Positions 55,605 through 64,000 of a stretch of DNA of 64,000 nt are shown here, in pieces. How positions within the stretch are numbered: the first letter of the stretch is position 1; every line of letters starts with the position of its first letter. The stretch covers positions 1-64,000 of the forward strand of contig JAJTXZ010000002.1 in the NCBI GenBank assembly GCA_021463195.1, in the 5' to 3' direction. Below the pieces are notes generated by a model. It ran no database searches. It saw nothing but the letters and a program-made list of their open reading frames with translations, and was not told where the DNA came from. This DNA comes from Anaerolineae bacterium (GTDB lineage: Bacteria > Chloroflexota > Anaerolineae > UBA4142 > SHND01). Made by a program: the position numbers and the translations under genes.

Positions 55605-56918
55605 TTAACTGCGTCCGAATAGCGCAAAACGTTTCTTGGGTTTAGCTGTTTTAGTTGGCAAAGCCGCCGCCGCGGCGTTCTTGGCATTGGACGAAGACGC
55701 TTCAGCCGGAATGGGTTCGCGCTTGAGCATTCGCGCCATCGAGAACAACGCCTGACTAAATGGAATCCCGCGCTGTGTAAGCACAACCGGGATGCCGCGC
55801 GTGAGCGCAAGCGCGGTGGCTTTGTCATCGCGCGGCACCAAGCCCGTAATCGGATGCTTGATGATGGCTTCAAGGTCGCGCGCGTTGAGATTGGATTTAT
55901 CGTGGCGATTTAAAATGAGCATCGTTTTAGCGGGCGGATATTCAAGTTTTTGCGTGACTTCAAAAAAGAGTTTGGCGTCTTTGAGCGCGCTCATTTCGCC
56001 AGTGGCAACCAGGACGATTTGTTCTGCTAAATCAAATACGGTCAGCAAGGGGTCGTTGAGCGCTTTGCCGGTGTCCACCACAATATAGTCAAACATTTTT
56101 TGTAACAGTTCAAGAATGGCGCGCAAATGGTCGGGCGTTACCAGTTCCGCCATTTCTGGCTGCGGCGGCGCGACCAATATTTTGACGCCGGAACTGTGTG
56201 TCACCAAGATGCCATTCATTAGAACTTCATCGGGGTCGCCTTTGGCTTCGATCACATCGGCGATGGTGCGGCTCGTCGGCAAATTTAGCAAGACGCCGAC
56301 ATCGCCAAATTGCAGGTTGGCGTCCACGATGGCGACGCGCGCGCGCGTTTCGCTTTGCAGCGCCAACGCCAGATTCACCGCGAGCGTGGAAACGCCGACG
56401 CCGCCTTTGGGCGAATAGAGCGCGATAATTTTTCCGACTTGGGGTTTACGCGGAATATATTGAATGTATTCGGCATCGGGGGGGGGGGCGAGTGGCGCGG
56501 GCGCGGGCATGGCGACGCGACGGGTGAGCGCGAGTTGATACACGCGGCGCAAACTATTGGCGAGCTCTTCGCTGGAAAACGGTTTAATTAAAAATTCGCG
56601 CGCGCCGGCGAGCATGGAACGGCGTAAATAATCGGCTTCGCCTTGCACCGACATCATGACGACTTGGATGTTGGGGTCTTGTTGTGAAATCAGTTCGCTA
56701 GCTTGAATGCCATCCATGCCCGGCATGTTAATATCCATTAACACAATGTCGGGTCGCAGCGCGGTAGCTTGTTCGACGCCTTCGCGTCCATTCGAGGCGG
56801 TGCCGATGATTTCAATATCATCCTCAAAATAGAGGAGTTTTTTCAAATTGTCGCGTGTTTCTTGAATGTCATCCACAATCAAGACGCGAATTTTTTTATT
56901 GTCACGCGAGACAGACAT
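55605..56918 (-). CDS. tadZ: Receiver-domain TadZ/CpaE-like polar localisation ATPase
   Basis: 437 aa. Residues ~8-125 are a true response-regulator receiver domain with the acidic pair (LIVDDIQE), phosphorylation site LMDINMPGMDG and Lys (KPFSSEEL). A Pro-rich linker (PAPAPLAPPPDAEYI) follows, then a MinD/ParA-like ATPase with deviant Walker A IALYSPKGGVGVSTLAVNLA (~168) and VVDTGKAL. TadZ places the pilus at a pole; here the receiver looks phosphorylatable, unlike the degenerate ones in many TadZ proteins. The linker contains an 11-C tract. Confidence 0.92.
   Translation of the reverse strand: MSVSRDNKKIRVLIVDDIQETRDNLKKLLYFEDDIEIIGTASNGREGVEQATALRPDIVLMDINMPGMDGIQASELISQQDPNIQVVMMSVQGEADYLRRSMLAGAREFLIKPFSSEELANSLRRVYQLALTRRVAMPAPAPLAPPPDAEYIQYIPRKPQVGKIIALYSPKGGVGVSTLAVNLALALQSETRARVAIVDANLQFGDVGVLLNLPTSRTIADVIEAKGDPDEVLMNGILVTHSSGVKILVAPPQPEMAELVTPDHLRAILELLQKMFDYIVVDTGKALNDPLLTVFDLAEQIVLVATGEMSALKDAKLFFEVTQKLEYPPAKTMLILNRHDKSNLNARDLEAIIKHPITGLVPRDDKATALALTRGIPVVLTQRGIPFSQALFSMARMLKREPIPAEASSSNAKNAAAAALPTKTAKPKKRFALFGRS
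56478..56488 (-). repeat. 11-base homopolymer tract in tadZ
   Basis: Eleven consecutive C on the coding strand (G on the plus strand) encode the PPP of the linker between receiver and ATPase domains. Long mononucleotide tracts in coding DNA are slippage-prone, and loss or gain of one base would abort the ATPase domain. Confidence 0.8.
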
Positions 56919-56941
56919 AGCAATATAGCCCCCCGTTGGTC

Positions 56942-57730
56942 TTATTGGCCCAAGCCCGGAATATTAAAGTTAAAGCGTTTATTTAAATATTCAAGCGTCA
57001 CTGGCTCGGTCGTAAAAATTTGTTCGTCATTCGCCGCGCGCAGGACAAAGGTGTAACTGCTCGCGGTGTTTTGCAAATGGCGCAAGGCGATGGCGTCCTG
57101 TTCGGTCATTTGCAGCGTGAGGACATTCACCGAACCGCCGCCTTGCGAAGATTGTTCGCCGACTTGACGGGGCCATGGTCCGACCTGAAGCACCAAGACG
57201 TTTTCAAGTGTTTTCTGCGAAACCTCGTATTGCGAGCTGCCTTGAATCGCGTTTTGGATTTGAGCGTTGTACGTCACAATGAGGTCAATGCGATCGCCGG
57301 CTTGGAGCGCTTCGGCAACGCTGCTGTCGAGTCCGACGCCGATGGCGACAGCCACTTGGCCTTTTTCAATAATCAATGCGGCGTTGCTGTGTTGCGCTTC
57401 GGCGTCGCCTTTGGAAATGACCATGTCCGTGTTAATGGTTTGACCCGGATAGATGGGATTCTTTGCGATTTTGCCTACGACATCGGCAGTAGTTCCGAAC
57501 GCGCCGGTTGGAGTGGGAACGGTTTGAGGCCATTCCACTTGGCCGATTTGGTCGGGCGAAATTTCGCTGCGCCCGGGAATTTGTTGAAAGGAAACGACTA
57601 GTTGCGTCGTTTGCACCGGTGTGGCTTGCGGCTCGGCGGTAGCAAGCACATAGAAAACGCCGACCCCTGAAATAAGCGCAAGCACCAAGCCAAGGAGAAC
57701 AAAGATACGACCGCTGCCGCTACGCTTCAT
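56942..57730 (-). CDS. cpaB: Tad pilus assembly protein CpaB
   Basis: 262 aa from ATG 57730 (GGAGG 9 nt upstream; upstream frame has no such site). N-terminal membrane anchor FVLLGLVLALISGVGVFYVL, SAF-like region (TTQLVVSFQQIPGRSEISPD), and RcpC/CpaB domain with VAIGVGLDSSVAEALQAGDR and LENVLVLQVG. In diderm Tad systems CpaB/RcpC interacts with the secretin; no secretin is visible here. 23 bp from tadZ. Confidence 0.88.
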   Translation of the reverse strand: MKRSGSGRIFVLLGLVLALISGVGVFYVLATAEPQATPVQTTQLVVSFQQIPGRSEISPDQIGQVEWPQTVPTPTGAFGTTADVVGKIAKNPIYPGQTINTDMVISKGDAEAQHSNAALIIEKGQVAVAIGVGLDSSVAEALQAGDRIDLIVTYNAQIQNAIQGSSQYEVSQKTLENVLVLQVGPWPRQVGEQSSQGGGSVNVLTLQMTEQDAIALRHLQNTASSYTFVLRAANDEQIFTTEPVTLEYLNKRFNFNIPGLGQ

Positions 57731-57857
57731 CTGTGAATTCCTCCGAAAAAATATCGCGAATGCCGGAACATCTATCGCATCGCGTGACACGCGCGTCTAT
57801 TGTATGGCAAAACCTATAATTTTGACAACAGGTAAAAGGTAAGGGCAACGCGCGAGA

Positions 57858-57899
57858 AAAAGCAAGAGCGGCGGGGTCTGCTTTGGTCAGCCCGCCGCC
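57858..57899 (-). terminator. Terminator-like hairpin after the kelch gene
   Basis: GCGGCGGG/CCCGCCGC stem, 15-nt loop, then CTTGCTTTTTC on the minus strand. It may set expression of the genes downstream (cpaB onward) relative to the upstream part. Confidence 0.55.
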
Positions 57900-57921
57900 C
57901 TTTGTGTTGAAATGCGGATTA

Positions 57922-59976
57922 TTATTTCGCTTTTTTAGCGACTTTGAAACTCCACCATTCGGACCATTTGCCGCAACCGGCGCTATTGCAAGCTTTTACT
58001 TTCCAAACATACGTACGTCCTTTAGCCAATTTGGCTGTGGTTACTGAATTGGTGATGATGTTGGTTTTCTTGAAGGCTTTGGCGCCCTTTTTGCTATCGT
58101 ACTTTACCATGATTTTGAATTTTTGCGCGCAGGGTTCGCCTTGCCACGCCAAAGGCACTTGGCGCACGAACAGGTTCGCGCCTTTGTTAGGCGAGACTTG
58201 ACTCTCGCGTCCGGGTTTGCCTTTGCAAGGTGTGTTGGTCACAGTGGGCGTAAGCGAAGGCAAACCTGTGCTTGTTGGCGTTGGCGATGGCGTCAACGAT
58301 GGTGTGACGGTCGGCGTAGCCGTTTGCGTTGCCTGCGTGGTCGCGGTCGGCGTCCAAGTCGGAGTGGGCGTATTGGCCGGTCCGGTGGTTGGCGTATTGG
58401 TCGGCGTCGGCGTCGGTGTCGGGTCTTGTTCAAAAACCAATTCGACGGCGTTCAGACGCGGCGATTTGTTAATGTAGGTTGTGGCAAAAACCGCTTGGTA
58501 TTGCAGATAACGCTGGTCTAGGCGCGTAGGAAAGGTTAGCGTGTTGGTAAAACCATTTGCGCTCTGCGCGGACGCGCCCGCCAGCGTCCAGCTCGCATTT
58601 TGGAGCGCGGTCAAATCGTTGGCGGCGCGATAATACAGTGTCAACGCCATTTTATTGTTGGACGTATCTTCGACGGCGGCGTTCCATTTGAGCGCCGTCA
58701 TGTGTTTATTCAGCCCGATATCAAACGGTTCGCCGATATATGTTCCATCGGGCGCATACGTTGATGCCGCGCCGGTGGTTGAACCGTGGTAAACGTTTTT
58801 CTTTGGTTGACCCTGTTTGTCATAACCGCCGACGATAAAAAGTTCGCCGCCGCTGTTTGCCGCGCTGCCGTGAAAAAAGCGCTCTTGCGGCAAGGGTTCT
58901 GTGACAATCCATTTGCCGGTCTGTGGACCCCAATCATGCAGCGAGCCGTCCGGCTCGATGAGCGCGGTCAATACTTTGGTGATCGCTTCGCTGTTGGCGA
59001 TGCCTTCTTTGCCGCCGACGACATAAATCGCGCCATTGTATTGAATGGTCCCGTGCGCGGTAAAGGCGTTCGTCAAACTGGTGTTGAGCCAATCGGGGTC
59101 GCCATTATCATGCAGCGAGCCGTCCTGATTAAAAGATGTATAGTATACGTCTGCGGATGCTTCCGACCAATCTTGGCCGCCTGTGATATAGAGAAAATCA
59201 TGCGCGGGGTCGTACCAAGTCACCGCGCCCAACGCGCTCAGCGCTTCCGGCAGCGGCATATCTTCAACGGCGTCGCTCAAACTTCCGTTGCTATCTTGAA
59301 TTGAGAGACGATAGACAATATCGCTGCCGCTTGCGCCGCCGCCAAGCACATATAGATTAGCGCCGCGCGCCACCGCGCCGGAATAGATCACTTCGGTCGG
59401 CAGATTTTTTACGTTCCATGATCCATTGAGCGCGCCGTTCGCGGCGATTTTTTTGTAATAGATTGTCTTGCTCGAGTTGCCATTCGCGCCGCCGCCAATG
59501 ACGTACAAAATGGGATCGGGATTGAACGCGATGACCGCCGCGGCGCCGGCGCGCGCGGCGGGCAGATTATCCGCCAAAGCCCAGCTCGAGGTGATATCTC
59601 CGACGGTGGAGGTTGTGGCGGAATAGATTGTGGTGTGATAGTTAACGCCGTCAAAGCCGCCGATAGCGTACAAAATATCGTTGTGAGAAACGAGCGCCAG
59701 TTCCGCGCGGTTGACGGGCAAACTGGTGGTGGCTTGCCATGGCGAACTTAGACCGACCGGCAAGAGCTGCACTTCGCCGTCATTCAGTTTGCGCAGCCCG
59801 GTCGCATAAAATTTCCCTTTGACAAAATCGTTTGTGGTAGTGTGTACGCTTTTGCACACCAAGCCGTTGCAATCTTGCGAATCGGCGCGCAAAGGGCGCA
59901 AGCCCAACATCAACAGAGTCGTCAGTAAAAATGCTGCCGCGCCGAGTCCGAGCAAAATTTGATTTCGTGTCGCCAT
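57922..59976 (-). CDS. Surface kelch-repeat beta-propeller protein with Pro/Thr stalk
   Basis: 684 aa. Signal or anchor helix at the start (ILLGLGAAAFLLTTLLMLGL). Residues ~60-400 are kelch-type repeats (ELALVSHNDILYAIGGFDGV, GAAAVIAFNPDPILYVIGGG, YSGAVARGANLYVLGGGASG, TIQYNGAIYVVGGKEGI). Then a beta-sandwich region, a Pro/Thr stalk (PTPTPTNTPTTGPANTPTPT), and a fibronectin-III-like end (KGRTYVWKVKACNSAGCGKW). No catalytic residues of galactose oxidase are seen. It lies inside the Tad operon, so a pilus-linked surface adhesin is possible. Confidence 0.85.
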   Translation of the reverse strand: MATRNQILLGLGAAAFLLTTLLMLGLRPLRADSQDCNGLVCKSVHTTTNDFVKGKFYATGLRKLNDGEVQLLPVGLSSPWQATTSLPVNRAELALVSHNDILYAIGGFDGVNYHTTIYSATTSTVGDITSSWALADNLPAARAGAAAVIAFNPDPILYVIGGGANGNSSKTIYYKKIAANGALNGSWNVKNLPTEVIYSGAVARGANLYVLGGGASGSDIVYRLSIQDSNGSLSDAVEDMPLPEALSALGAVTWYDPAHDFLYITGGQDWSEASADVYYTSFNQDGSLHDNGDPDWLNTSLTNAFTAHGTIQYNGAIYVVGGKEGIANSEAITKVLTALIEPDGSLHDWGPQTGKWIVTEPLPQERFFHGSAANSGGELFIVGGYDKQGQPKKNVYHGSTTGAASTYAPDGTYIGEPFDIGLNKHMTALKWNAAVEDTSNNKMALTLYYRAANDLTALQNASWTLAGASAQSANGFTNTLTFPTRLDQRYLQYQAVFATTYINKSPRLNAVELVFEQDPTPTPTPTNTPTTGPANTPTPTWTPTATTQATQTATPTVTPSLTPSPTPTSTGLPSLTPTVTNTPCKGKPGRESQVSPNKGANLFVRQVPLAWQGEPCAQKFKIMVKYDSKKGAKAFKKTNIITNSVTTAKLAKGRTYVWKVKACNSAGCGKWSEWWSFKVAKKAK

Positions 59977-60076
59977 AATGGAATCGTCCCGATAATCTCA
60001 CGCGCTGCCTTGCTCAATTTCGAGTGGGCAGCGCGTGAGTTCGTTCAATGTTCTGTGAAGCGGAGGCGTTCAGATC

Positions 60077-62350
60077 TTATTTCGATTGTTTACACACCAG
60101 ATCATCCGTCTTGAGCGAGAGGTTCTTTTCGTACGTCCCCGCCCCCGTCCCGATTTCAATGGATGGCGGGTCGCTCAGCACAGGACCGCCTACGCCATCG
60201 GTAAAGATATCATAAGTGAGTCCGCTGATATTGACGGTGATGGATTGGAACTCGTAGGTGCCCGGGGCAATATTGCTGAACGCAAAATAGCCGGTCGAGG
60301 TTGTGGTTGTGCTTAATGTGGCGCCGGTATCTTTGTTGCGCACCCGCACCGTCACATTCGGTCCGAAAATTTCTTTTTGATTGGTGAGACATGTCTCGCC
60401 GGCAATGACATCAGAAATATCGTCATAGATTTGCTGCATCGAGCTGGCGTCGCTGGCAGTGTAGAAATGGTCGTCCACCGGTTCCGATGCGATGGCTTTT
60501 AGCGTTTCCGGATTAAAATCCGTTCCGATAGCAATCGTAAAGACGATTGCATCCGGTTTACCGTCGCCGTTACTATCTGATTTGGCGAGATTGGCTTCCG
60601 TGATAGCGTCCTGATCCGCTTGGCTATTGCACGTTAACGGATTGTATGTCATGCCGCCAAAGCCGGTGTATTGACCATTAAGCTTTACATTCGCGAGACC
60701 GTCCGATGCCAAGATAATCACCGGCACATGGGATGGATTGTGGAAATTTGGGTCCAACACCATCGCACGTCCTACAGACAATCCACCTGCGATGGGTGTC
60801 TTGTTCCCTGGTGTGAGCGAATTAATTGTCGATCTTACGCCTGGTATATCCGCGGTCAGGTCAATGCGTTTTTGACCGAATAGATATTCCCTAGTTGAAC
60901 CTTTATTATCGCAGTTGTATGAATATGCGTCTCTCTGGGGGCGGTTTTCCACCCTTGGAAAGGTCGCTAACCCGACACGGTCTCCGTCCGATTGACCGCC
61001 AATGGTAGTTGAAAGCACATTGTTAAAGCTGATGAGCGCGTTTTTGGCGGCAGTCATTTTCTTGACGGCGGGTTTGCCAAAAGACGAGTCCATACTGCCC
61101 GAGATGTCGAGAACATGGATGACATCCACCGGGACTTGGGACAAATCCACATCTTCCAAGGGCAAAAGCTGATTGATTTTGACCACGCCAATCAACGAGC
61201 GGGTTTCGTCAACCGGCGGATGAATGGTGTTTGTTACGATGCCGTAATTCGGGCAAGTGCCTTCGCACAGCGAGGTGGACCAATTCTGAAATTTGCCTTG
61301 CACGTAGGGATCGCTATTGTTAAATTGCTCAATACCGCATTCCCCTTGCTGATTATTAAAGCGGCAATATCCCGTCACCTTGAAACGCGCAAAGCCGACG
61401 ATATTGTACGTCAAATTATTTCCTGTGCCGTTTGCGGTGTCGTAAATCGGAATTGTAATAGACTGTCCAATATGGTCAATCCATTGTTGGCGCACCGCGT
61501 TGCTGTTCGAGACGCCGGTCGAACCGGATACATCGTCATCCACATACCATTTGCCGCTGCGAGTCGGGTCCGCCATGTTAGCGGCAAGCGTTGTGGCGGA
61601 TGAATTGTCGTCGCGCCAGCGCAGGTATCCGAAATTACCGGGGCCTTCGTCGCCGTCGCGGTCCCAAATTTGATAGTTGTATCCCGGGTCATTCTGTTCA
61701 AAGTGCATATCGCGAATGCCGTCTTTATTTTCATCCGGAAAAGTGGTTTGCGGGATCGTCACGGGAAAGAGATTGTCCGCGCAGCATGTGCCATTGGTAA
61801 TAACCGGCGGCGGTGTATTGGGCGGATTGGGCGGCGGCGCGCCGTAACCGGTGGAGGGCGCGCCGACAGTCATGGTCTTGATGCCGACGATGCCGGCAAA
61901 GAACGAGTTAAATTCTTTATTCGCCGTGACGTAAACCCCGACGACCGGCAATCCGTCAAGCGTGACGGGCGCGACGCTGCCAGTGCCAAGACCGCCCGCG
62001 CCGATGAGTTCGTCGTCAATGACGGATTGGCCCGTGTTATTGCGCGTCACATAATATGCTTTAATTGCGACGGCTTCTACGCCGTTACGCACTGCGGCGG
62101 TTTGGATCGCGGTCAAAACTTGACCGTTGGTTGCGCGGCAAATTTGATTGTTGATGCAGCCGGTATTGGGCTGCGCCAACCGTTGTCCGCCGGCGTACGC
62201 GGCGGCATCCACCGCATTTTGCACTTGGCGGCGCTGGGCATAGACATTTCCGCCGTCTACTGCCAGAGCCATAAATGCCATCAAGGCAGCCAAGCCGAGC
62301 GCTATCAAAATCATGGATTGCCCATGTTCCTGAGAAACTGTTTTGTTCAT
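60077..62350 (-). CDS. TadG-like Flp pilus protein with VWA and CNA_B-type domains
   Basis: 757 aa. N-terminal Tad region: SMILIALGLAALMAFMALAV, then DGGNVYAQRRQVQNAVDAAA (the Tad motif). VWA domain ~415-640 with MIDAS start DVIHVLDISGSMDSSFGKPA and later TFPRV and VIILASDGLANVK. C-terminal beta domain VTVRVRNKDTGATLSTTTTS, GYFAFSNIAPGTYEFQSI, a CNA_B/carboxypeptidase-regulatory fold. Likely a surface adhesin anchored by the N-terminal helix. Upstream of the kelch gene, 100-bp gap. Confidence 0.9.
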   Translation of the reverse strand: MNKTVSQEHGQSMILIALGLAALMAFMALAVDGGNVYAQRRQVQNAVDAAAYAGGQRLAQPNTGCINNQICRATNGQVLTAIQTAAVRNGVEAVAIKAYYVTRNNTGQSVIDDELIGAGGLGTGSVAPVTLDGLPVVGVYVTANKEFNSFFAGIVGIKTMTVGAPSTGYGAPPPNPPNTPPPVITNGTCCADNLFPVTIPQTTFPDENKDGIRDMHFEQNDPGYNYQIWDRDGDEGPGNFGYLRWRDDNSSATTLAANMADPTRSGKWYVDDDVSGSTGVSNSNAVRQQWIDHIGQSITIPIYDTANGTGNNLTYNIVGFARFKVTGYCRFNNQQGECGIEQFNNSDPYVQGKFQNWSTSLCEGTCPNYGIVTNTIHPPVDETRSLIGVVKINQLLPLEDVDLSQVPVDVIHVLDISGSMDSSFGKPAVKKMTAAKNALISFNNVLSTTIGGQSDGDRVGLATFPRVENRPQRDAYSYNCDNKGSTREYLFGQKRIDLTADIPGVRSTINSLTPGNKTPIAGGLSVGRAMVLDPNFHNPSHVPVIILASDGLANVKLNGQYTGFGGMTYNPLTCNSQADQDAITEANLAKSDSNGDGKPDAIVFTIAIGTDFNPETLKAIASEPVDDHFYTASDASSMQQIYDDISDVIAGETCLTNQKEIFGPNVTVRVRNKDTGATLSTTTTSTGYFAFSNIAPGTYEFQSITVNISGLTYDIFTDGVGGPVLSDPPSIEIGTGAGTYEKNLSLKTDDLVCKQSK

Positions 62351-62367
62351 GTTCTCCCTACCTTTGC

Positions 62368-62907
62368 CTAAGGATCAATTCGCATTACCGCCTGGCTTGA
62401 TACCCATATCGGTCCCAAAAATGTCATACTACCGCCGTTAATCCAAGTAACACCTAAAGTAGGCACTGGCGCGCGGAATTCGACGCGCACCGAGATTTGA
62501 GCATTGGGGACTCGCTCCGCCACATTGGTCGGCTCAACCGTAATCTCCAGCCCATCGCTATCTATATTTTCATTCGCGTTTTTAGCCTTGCAAGCGGCAA
62601 CGCTGCCGCCCAACATTACGCTGCTAGAACAAATCGCATTTTGAATTTGAGAATACGAAGCCGTAGGGTTGCCAATAATAAATCGCGCTCCTTCGCGCGC
62701 CGCCGAAACTGTGGTCAGCCAAGCAAAAAAGACAACCGCGAAACCAAGAAAGCCAATAAAGAGCATAATAAAGATTGAAAAGGTCAACGCAAACTCGACC
62801 ATCGCTTGAGCGTTTTCTGCGGACGCCGCGGCGCGGCGGCTGGGCGTGCTACGCTGCCGCGCGCGCTGCCAAATTAAACCAACGAGTGTTTGACGCTTCA
62901 TGGACAT
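62368..62907 (-). CDS. TadE-family pseudopilin
   Basis: 179 aa. Basic N-terminus (MKRQTLVGLIWQRARQRSTP), then the TadE signature AQAMVEFALTFSIFIMLFIG with Glu at +5-like position, a long hydrophobic helix and SAAREGARFI. The remainder is a pseudopilin-like globular part with cysteines. Starts at ATG 62907 (a second ATG at 62901). It overlaps the upstream TadE gene by 10 bp. Confidence 0.9.
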   Translation of the reverse strand: MSMKRQTLVGLIWQRARQRSTPSRRAAASAENAQAMVEFALTFSIFIMLFIGFLGFAVVFFAWLTTVSAAREGARFIIGNPTASYSQIQNAICSSSVMLGGSVAACKAKNANENIDSDGLEITVEPTNVAERVPNAQISVRVEFRAPVPTLGVTWINGGSMTFLGPIWVSSQAVMRIDP

Positions 62908-63425
62908 GCTACCGGGTCATACGTATTCGCTTCGCGAATCGGCATCGAAACGCCATATTGAATCCGATAGGACGAAGGCAACCCAAACCTTCCGACGAGC
63001 GGCAGATTTATCCCGCTCGTAAAAGTCGTCAGCGAATAGGTAACAGTGGTGGTGATAGGGCAGTTCTTTCCCACGTCGTTGGGACGAATTGTCGGCGGCG
63101 TGATCGTCAAGTTGTCATCCACATCCAAACCCAAGGCGATCGCTTCCGCTTTGATACGGTCCACATAACTGGTGCAAATCTCTTGGTCAATGCTGCAATT
63201 CTTTAAATCAGCTTCATTACGCAGCTCTGGATGCAGCGTGGCATACACCGCGCCTTCGCGCGCGGCATTAATCATTCCAATATACACAGTGAACGCCTGC
63301 GCCAATTCAAACGCCGCAATCAGCAAGAGCAGCAGCAAGGGAAAAGTAATTGCCATCTCCGCCAAACTTTGCCCATGCTCTGATTTTGCCGCGCGCTGAT
63401 TTTTTTTCGCGAAACGCTTTATCAT
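62898..63425 (-). CDS. TadE-family pseudopilin
   Basis: 175 aa. Classical TadE start HGQSLAEMAITFPLLLLLLI, then AAFELAQAFTVYIGMINAAR and EGAVYATLHPELRNEADLKN. Cys-containing C-terminal part. First gene of the visible operon. The pre-pilin peptidase (TadV) and the major pilin (Flp) are not in the window. Confidence 0.92.
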   Translation of the reverse strand: MIKRFAKKNQRAAKSEHGQSLAEMAITFPLLLLLLIAAFELAQAFTVYIGMINAAREGAVYATLHPELRNEADLKNCSIDQEICTSYVDRIKAEAIALGLDVDDNLTITPPTIRPNDVGKNCPITTTVTYSLTTFTSGINLPLVGRFGLPSSYRIQYGVSMPIREANTYDPVACP

Positions 63426-63691
63426 TTACATAAAAAAAGAGTTAGGTGGAGACCCCGCGAATTTCCCCCCTAACCCGCTTGTCCGCCAGAGCTCTGTTCT
63501 CGAACAGTCAGGTTCTATCGCGCCGGTCGCTTGCGCCAAACTCTGATGGAATTTATCTACTTGCGCCAATTACATTATATGTACAATTCGCTGTACCGCA
63601 ATAAGAAAACGGTACTTGTGCCAAGCGCAACCTGCGCATCCTTGATTTTTAAATCCGCGTGTCGCGCGCCGCGTATTAGAGCGAATTCCTG
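63426..63691. other. Upstream region of the Tad operon, no gene
   Basis: No plausible ORF. AT-rich stretch near 63560-63610 (ACATTATATGTACAATT) could hold the operon promoter, but I find no pair of hexamers at proper spacing that I would trust. Confidence 0.4.
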
Positions 63692-63756
63692 TTTGGTCTA
63701 GGGTAAAAGACCCTTTGGGTTTCCGAAAACCCAAAGGGTCTGTCCCCTAAACCAAA
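63692..63756. repeat. Palindromic intergenic element, copy 3
   Basis: Ends TTTGGTCTAGGG / CCCCTAAACCAAA (11 of 12 paired), inner palindrome AGACCCTTTGGGTTT / AAAACCCAAAGGGTCT. Core matches copies 1 and 2 (ACCCTTTGGGT / GGGTTTTCGAAAACCC-like), the ends do not. Confidence 0.75.
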
Positions 63757-63768
63757 TCGGAAACTGGT

Positions 63769-64000
63769 CTAGTTTGATGGAATGACCACGCGCACGCGCG
63801 TCCCGCGTCCGGTGGCGCTCTGATAATTGATGGCGCCGCCGAGCATCTCGATGCGTTTTTCCAAAGTGACCAGACCGGTGCTGCCGCGCTCGCGCGCGCG
63901 CGCCAAAACCGACGCGGCGTCAAACCCGCTGCCGTCATCTTCTACAATCAACGTAATCGGTTCCGCATTCAAATCCAACGTCACCTGCACACGCGAAGCG
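63769..64000 (-). CDS. Sensor histidine kinase, C-terminal ATPase part (NarL-partner type)
   Basis: 77 codons visible of a gene continuing past the right edge. HATPase_c G-box pattern: ITLIVEDDGSGFD, then ARARERGSTGLVTLEKRIEM, LGGAINYQSATGRGTRVRVV. The short N-D-G-G-F and G-L-x-x-x-x-x-R-I/V pattern belongs to HisKA_3 (NarX/DegS-like) kinases. It ends with stop TAG 63769 at the edge of the palindromic element. Possibly it controls, or pairs with a regulator of, the neighbouring Tad operon; that is inference. Confidence 0.85.
   Translation of the reverse strand, partial: ASRVQVTLDLNAEPITLIVEDDGSGFDAASVLARARERGSTGLVTLEKRIEMLGGAINYQSATGRGTRVRVVIPSN

Overview
The window looks like a chromosomal segment of a Chloroflexota (Anaerolineae-like) bacterium. 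This is inferred from gene content and style, not from a marker gene. The signs are a bifunctional nuclease (DUF151), an HspR/DnaJ/Hsp20 stress island, a Tad (Flp) pilus locus with a receiver-domain TadZ and a VWA TadG but no secretin, many lipoproteins with Pro/Thr-rich linkers, a DnaB-DnaD-DnaC-type primosome set, and an unusual number of GNAT acetyltransferases. Codon use is biased to GCG/CGC throughout.

Layout. 1-3.3 kb: branched-chain amino acid ABC transporter genes (substrate-binding lipoprotein, LivM, LivH) on the minus strand, then tRNA-Gly(CCC). 3.7-6.2 kb: a metallo-beta-lactamase-fold hydrolase, lgt, a PPOX protein and an HU-like protein. 6.5-17.7 kb: an accessory island on the plus strand. 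It opens with a palindromic element and a very short transcription unit (promoter, operator-like palindrome, 33-codon ORF, two tandem terminators). It continues with six GNAT proteins, an ABC-F ATPase, an Eis-like acetyltransferase, RsgA and an MFS transporter, all separated by short tandem repeats that reach into gene ends and, in the ABC-F gene, into the coding region.

17.8-24.2 kb: clpB with toxin-antitoxin (TA) modules on both sides. At the 3' end two PIN/antitoxin modules are separated by a displaced copy of the last ~53 clpB codons (direct repeat of ~210 bp). At the 5' end a TumE-like module lies between two 28-bp copies of the first clpB codons, with a broken PIN module further out. 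This is the most unusual structure seen here. 24.3-27.3 kb: BON protein, HspR, DnaJ and divergent Hsp20 around a HAIR-like operator. 27.4-31.6 kb: FTR1 iron permease, cupredoxin lipoprotein, DtxR-family regulator, pyruvate kinase, zinc-ribbon membrane protein.

31.8-36 kb: bifunctional nuclease, DnaB, a DnaD-domain protein and a helicase-loader-like protein with two complete ATPase domains in one chain. 36-40.3 kb: five related lipoproteins around an AMMECR1 protein. 40.3-49.8 kb: housekeeping and metabolic genes (DUF84 NTPase, YqeY, quinone reductase, MFS, MogA, P1 peptidase), a LysM/C39-like peptidase and a PHP/Schlafen-like protein. 50-52.1 kb: a 49-codon small ORF, long-form HPF, ComF-like protein and DUF192. 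52.2-63.4 kb: a minus-strand Tad operon (two TadE, TadG, a kelch protein, CpaB, TadZ, TadA, TadB, TadC). The window ends in a histidine-kinase ATPase domain that runs off the right edge.
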